The position numbers were made by a program, and so were the translations under genes. A model generated the notes under the pieces. The model was not told the origin of the DNA, searched no databases, and saw only the letters and a program-made list of their open reading frames with translations. DNA of 64,000 nucleotides from JAZKFT01 sp965246935 (GTDB lineage: Bacteria > Bacteroidota > Bacteroidia > Chitinophagales > Chitinophagaceae): assembly GCA_965246935.1 (NCBI GenBank), contig CBDFGC010000004.1, positions 330,272 through 394,271 of the forward strand. The letters are read 5' to 3'. This document shows, piece after piece, positions 60,484 through 64,000 of this stretch; position 1 is the first letter of the stretch; each line of letters begins with the position of its first letter.

Positions 60484-60983
60484 AATAACTGCTGCACCCC
60501 ATGTGCCCATTTGGCCTCATGCTGCAGCAGCCATTGCTTGCGGGCAAGGCCGCCGGCATATCCAATAAGTGATTGATTGCTGCCTATAACCCGGTGGCAG
60601 GGTACAACAATTGCCAAATTGTTTTTACCATTAGCCGTACCTGCTGCCCGAATGCATTTGGCATCTCCTAATTGAATAGCCAGTTGCATGTAAGAAATGG
60701 TTTTGCCAAACGGAATTTGTTGTAGTTGCTGCCATACCCGTTGCTGGAAATGCGTTCCTGTTTGCAACATGGGAAAAGTAAATTGTAATCGCTGCCCGTT
60801 GAAATATTCCTGCAACTCATGAATACATTGCTGCTGTAATTCAGTTGGTATATGCGTTTGTTCCGGCGAATTGCCTTCAGCAAATTGAACAGCCGTAATG
60901 CAATTATCCTTTTCGATAATTTGAAGCAGCCCAACGGGGGAGGATATAAAAATAGCTTCCGGCATAACAAAGATTTGAACCAT
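60480..60983 (-). CDS. ogt: methylated-DNA-protein cysteine methyltransferase
   Basis: 167 aa. Removes alkyl groups from O6-guanine in DNA. Active-site motif IVVPCHRVIGS with Cys about 129, preceded by the helix KCIRAAGTANGKNN (Arg finger) and GTHFQQRVWQQLQQIPFGKT; then YAGGLARKQWLLQHE. An alternative start lies seven residues downstream at Met 7. The gene ends within the stop of the convergent lipoprotein gene. Confidence 0.95.
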   Translation of the reverse strand: MVQIFVMPEAIFISSPVGLLQIIEKDNCITAVQFAEGNSPEQTHIPTELQQQCIHELQEYFNGQRLQFTFPMLQTGTHFQQRVWQQLQQIPFGKTISYMQLAIQLGDAKCIRAAGTANGKNNLAIVVPCHRVIGSNQSLIGYAGGLARKQWLLQHEAKWAHGVQQLF

Positions 60984-61102
60984 AAATCACTATCTGAATC
61001 ACGAATTAGCCGAATGAAAGGATAACACGGATAGTCCGGTGTTGAATCTATGTGTACTCATCTGTGTAATTTGTGTAATCCGTTTAATCCGTGATTCTGA
61101 CA

Positions 61103-61516
61103 TTACACGTTCAGCGAATCGAATTTTAAGGTTTTACTCCAAAGCTTACCGTACCCATCTACAAATTTCTGATGCACTTCTTCTTTATGATACGCATCAA
61201 TCCCTTCCGGTTTATCAAACACCATCAGCAGCATTACATCCCACGATTTTTCCATTACATCGGCTTTGATTTGCTGTGGCGGCCCTACCCAGGAATACTT
61301 GATATTTTTAGCTGTTACCAGCATAGTTAACCCTTCAATTAGCTTGTCCTTGTCTTCAGGACGGTTGAGCCAATAGAAAACGATATGTACCAACTGTCCG
61401 GTTTTGCCGGTCATTTTTTTTGCTTCAGCCGTGGCTGGTAAAAAGGCAGCAGCAGCTGTGGTAGCAGCGGTTGCACCTGCCAGTTTTAATAAACTGCGGC
61501 GGGAGACATTTTTCAT
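61103..61516 (-). CDS. Tat-exported Dabb-family protein
   Basis: 137 aa. The N-terminus has a twin-arginine signal SRRSLLKLAG (Arg 6-7) followed by an alanine-rich segment to about 33. The rest is a stress-responsive A/B barrel (Dabb) domain: LVHIVFYWLNRPEDKDKLIE with the conserved H-x-V-x-F/W start, SWDVMLLMVFDKPEGIDAYH and KEEVHQKFVDGYG. Such barrels form dimers; the function here is not known. Export of a Dabb domain by the Tat system is not common. Confidence 0.88.
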   Translation of the reverse strand: MKNVSRRSLLKLAGATAATTAAAAFLPATAEAKKMTGKTGQLVHIVFYWLNRPEDKDKLIEGLTMLVTAKNIKYSWVGPPQQIKADVMEKSWDVMLLMVFDKPEGIDAYHKEEVHQKFVDGYGKLWSKTLKFDSLNV

Positions 61517-61645
61517 AATAGCGAATGATTTAAGGATAAAATTAAAGGAACAACGGGTTAAAATACGTTGCGATTATTTACACAACAGGTTAAGCCCCAT
61601 AATAACACCTGATACAACGGATTGTATATAGGCCGCCTCTATTTT

Positions 61646-61765
61646 CCCAGGGTTAAAACCCTGCGCTACAATATGAATCGTGCCTACGGCACTGTACAGT
61701 AACTCCCATTCATTTGAAGCCTCGTAGAGGCGGACCATTTTGTAGCCAGGGATTTTAATCCCTGG
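61646..61765. repeat. REP-like hairpin cluster after mqnE
   Basis: CCCAGGGTTAAAACCCTG (61646-61663), CGTGCCTACGGCAC (about 61679-61692) and CCAGGGATTTTAATCCCTGG (61746-61765) are the same words as in the cluster at 37886-38061. The last hairpin lies 7 bp from the mqnE stop and may act as its terminator. Confidence 0.8.
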
Positions 61766-61772
61766 AATTGGT

Positions 61773-62957
61773 TTAATTTTTCTGCGCTTCCGATACCGCC
61801 GACAGCTTATCAAACACGTGGATTTCGTTATACAACGTATCTCTTTCTACTGCTAACCGGCCAGCCCCTTGTATTAAGGCTACCAGTTGTTCTGTGCTCA
61901 TAGCCGGTGTTTGTTCTTCACTGCCAGCCATACTGTAAATTCGGGTACTGTCGTCAATGGTTCCATCAATATCATTTACGCCAAAACTCAATGTCATTTG
62001 CGCATTGTGGCGGCCCAGCATAGGCCAGTAGGCTTTCATATGAGGGAAGTTATCTAAGTATAACCGGGCTACGGCGTAGGTTTTCATATCCTCGGTCAAT
62101 ATGCTTTCCGGTACATAGCTCATATCGTTATCCCGGTTACGGAATTTAAGTGGAATGAAAGTATTAAAACCGCCGGTTTCGTCCTGTAGCTGCCGCAGGC
62201 GGTCCATGTGGTTAATGCGGTGTTGGTAGTTTTCAATATGGCCGTACAGCATGGTAGCATTACTGTGCATACCCTCTATGTGTGCCTGCCGGTGAATAGC
62301 CAGCCAGCCAGTGCCATCTACTTTATCATCACAAATCTGGCTACGTATTTCGGGGTCAAATATTTCGGCGCCACCACCGGGCAGGCTGTCCAGCCCGGCT
62401 TCATGCAGCAGGTGCATGCCTTGTGCGGTGGTAAGTTTTGCTTTGCGAAACATATAATCCAGTTCCACTGCCGTAAAGCCTTTTACGTGCAGGCCCGGCC
62501 GGTGGGCTTTTATCTGCCGGATCAGGTCGGCAAAAAAATGCAAATCCATTTTGGGGTGAACACCACCTACAATATGCACTTCCGTAATTGGCTTACCGTC
62601 ATAACTTTTTACAATGTCCAGCATCTGTTCCTTGGTTAGTTCCCAGCCCTCCTCTTTGTTCTTGTACAGGCGGCTGTAGCTGCAAAACTTACAGGCATAG
62701 ATGCACACATTAGTTGGCTCAATATGAAAATTGCGGTTGAAATAGGTTTTATCACCGTGCCGGGTTTCCCGCACATAGTTAGCCAAAGCGCCGGTAAGGC
62801 TTAGCGGAAATTCTTCAAACAGCATCAGGGCTTCGGCATTCGTAATGCGCTGGCCACTAATGATTTTCTGGGATAAGGTTTTGTGAGCAGGGTTGGAAAT
62901 ATTTTCGATGATTGGTAACAGGGGAATGATGGCAACATTGCTGATTTCTGATATCAT
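61773..62957 (-). CDS. mqnE: aminofutalosine synthase MqnE
   Basis: 394 aa, radical SAM enzyme of the futalosine menaquinone pathway. Cluster motif CIYACKFCSY (Cys 85, 89, 92), preceded by NFHIEPTNVC. Typical elements EVHIVGGVHP, LPGGGAEIFDPEIRSQI, HSNATMLYGHIE, FIPLKFRN and LSFGVNDIDGTI. The other pathway genes (mqnA, C, D) are not in the window. Shows that this organism makes menaquinone by the futalosine route. Confidence 0.95.
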   Translation of the reverse strand: MISEISNVAIIPLLPIIENISNPAHKTLSQKIISGQRITNAEALMLFEEFPLSLTGALANYVRETRHGDKTYFNRNFHIEPTNVCIYACKFCSYSRLYKNKEEGWELTKEQMLDIVKSYDGKPITEVHIVGGVHPKMDLHFFADLIRQIKAHRPGLHVKGFTAVELDYMFRKAKLTTAQGMHLLHEAGLDSLPGGGAEIFDPEIRSQICDDKVDGTGWLAIHRQAHIEGMHSNATMLYGHIENYQHRINHMDRLRQLQDETGGFNTFIPLKFRNRDNDMSYVPESILTEDMKTYAVARLYLDNFPHMKAYWPMLGRHNAQMTLSFGVNDIDGTIDDSTRIYSMAGSEEQTPAMSTEQLVALIQGAGRLAVERDTLYNEIHVFDKLSAVSEAQKN

Positions 62958-63360
62958 GGGATATAATTTTTTACAGACTTTTTACAGCCGTAAAAGTACA
63001 ACAGAATTAGGGGAGAGAAGGTTTGCAAACGAGTTGCAGGCGTAAATTAACAGCGGCGTAGGAACACGCCCAACAGCATGTTCTGAATTTGCTGAATGCC
63101 GGCCATTTTTTTTGCAGGAGTGAATGAAATTCAGGTATTATGGGCCAGGCTTTTTATTTAAACTATTCAAATTCTTTTTTTACCGGGCAAACGCATTAAA
63201 ATTAGACAGCGGTTGCAAAGGAGGGTGTAAAAACGGATAACTAACCAATACTTTTTGAACAGGTGATTTGCTAACTCATTTTTTTAAACGCTATATGGAA
63301 AGGCGTTTCTGGGCTATTTTTGATTGTCAATCGATCCTTTTATTACAACTAAAAAACATT
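62958..63360. other. divergent promoter region, nothing specific recognised
   Basis: 403 bp between mqnE (minus) and the truncated barrel gene (plus). A short frame starting at 63268 runs into the latter and is probably not translated. Must hold two promoters, but I saw no clear boxes. Confidence 0.4.
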
Positions 63361-63612
63361 ATGAAAAAAATATTTCTTATTGGAAGTATGGCATTTTTAG
63401 CGGTAACTTCAATGGCACAAGCCACCAAAACAGTAAGTTTTGGATTAAAGGCCAATTTTAACCTGGCTAATTTGTCGTTCGGTGATCAGTTAGCAGATGA
63501 TATACACGTAAAATCGAAACCCGGATTAAGCGCCGGTGGCTTTATCAACATTTCTTTTTCAAAATTATTCAGTATTCAGCCGGAGCTTATGTACGTAAAG
63601 TGGTCAAAATAA
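63361..63612 (+). pseudogene. outer-membrane beta-barrel protein truncated by MITE copy 2
   Basis: 83 residues. Signal peptide MKKIFLIGSMAFLAVTSMAQ, then the first barrel strands: VSFGLKANFNLANLSFGDQL and KPGLSAGGFINISFSKLFSI. The protein stops after QPELMYV with KWSK-stop, which is the MITE terminus read in frame (GTA AAG TGG TCA AAA TAA). PorT-like barrel proteins of this type normally have about 200 residues, so more than half is lost. The missing part would lie beyond the window, on the far side of the element. Confidence 0.9.
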
Positions 63613-64000
63613 CTTGTACAATTGAAGCAGAATTTTATTCGGCGTTGGTTGCCCCTAACCCCTTTAGGGCAATGTCATTAAGATAAGCCCCATCGGGGCT
63701 TTCTGTTTGTAGCAAACAAAGAGGCAAAGGGGATCATTGCCACGTAGTGGCTACCCCTTCTCTGATCAGGTAGCCACTACGTGGCATGCACCAACATCAA
63801 GGATGTCTATCTTCTACAAACAGGTTGCACCTACGGCGCATAACTGCTACATTAATCCTTCACTTAATGACATTGCCCTACAGGGGAACTCGTTTTTACC
63901 TGAAAAATTAGTGATAACTACGAGTATTTTGAAGTTCCTATGAAGTTTGAAAGTGTCCAAAAGCCCCCTTTAGCGGGTTTGGAGGCGACCAGGCCAGATT
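63596..64000. mobile_element. MITE copy 2, incomplete at window end
   Basis: Begins with TAAAGTGGTCAAAATAAC at 63596, after TACG (63592-63595), the expected 4-bp target site. Its outer arms are the reverse complement of those of copy 1 (21687-22152), while the core at 63670-63875 has the same orientation as in copy 1. About 35 bp, including the far terminus, lie past the window end. Similarity to copy 1 is roughly 85-95 % by eye. It interrupts a barrel gene. Confidence 0.9.

Overview
This window is chromosomal DNA from a Bacteroidota bacterium, most likely of the family Chitinophagaceae. The evidence is a CHU_C/type B sorting domain of the type IX secretion system, hybrid Reg_prop/Y_Y_Y sensor kinases, many SusD-free outer-membrane barrels and small lipoproteins, menaquinone synthesis by the futalosine route (mqnE), Uma2, DUF2314 and DUF5618 proteins, almost no Shine-Dalgarno sequences, and several TAnnTTTG-type -7 boxes. 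No rRNA, tRNA or CRISPR array was recognised.

Layout. 1-2.5 kb: an acyl/aminoacyl-adenylating ligase cut by the window edge, a palindromic tandem repeat, a small hypothetical protein and a decayed response regulator. 2.6-6.4 kb: an intact sensor kinase/response regulator pair. 6.7-16.6 kb: a tightly packed run of six genes for secreted or outer-membrane proteins (two related FRWTP-containing proteins, a large Cys-rich secreted protein, a P-domain/lysyl-oxidase protein, an outer-membrane barrel and an OmpA-domain protein). It ends at a strong bidirectional terminator facing a tricorn-type protease. 20.5-25 kb: Uma2, a MITE, a diheme cytochrome c with a DsrE-like protein, and NAD kinase. 25-31 kb: BamA/TamA-like barrel, CBS protein, stand-alone MetH homocysteine domain carrying an in-frame palindromic insertion, YceI, OB-fold protein, RecR. 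31-38.9 kb: hypotheticals, an Ig-like lipoprotein, a T9SS cargo protein, DUF2314 lipoprotein, aldo/keto reductase, a repeat cluster and a small barrel. 39.1-41.6 kb: a GH8 glycanase gene split by an ISAzo13-family insertion sequence. 42-47.6 kb: membrane-bound MutS-like ATPase, DUF5618, MnmA, GNAT and a lipoprotein. 47.7-55.8 kb: a glucose/glycogen block (pgi, glgC, glgA, sugar MFS transporter, ROK glucokinase). 55.9-63 kb: phosphodiester glycosidase, LipA, barrel, OsmC, lipoprotein, Ogt, Tat-exported Dabb protein, MqnE. The window ends in a barrel gene truncated by a second MITE copy.

Two themes deserve most attention. (1) A mobile-element family: an ISAzo13-type IS (40108-41398, 4-bp target duplication TTAG) and two copies of a ~466-bp non-autonomous element (21687-22152, target duplication CTTA; 63596 to window end) share the same two termini. 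The ~207-bp hairpin core lies in the same absolute orientation in both MITE copies while their outer arms are inverted, so the core has flipped relative to the arms. In both disrupted genes the element terminus (TCAAAATAA) supplies the new stop codon. (2) The 6.7-16.6 kb surface-protein operon, preceded by its own two-component pair, combines a copper-type lysyl oxidase domain with Cys-rich secreted proteins and outer-membrane anchors. It is a candidate for an undescribed cell-surface cross-linking system.
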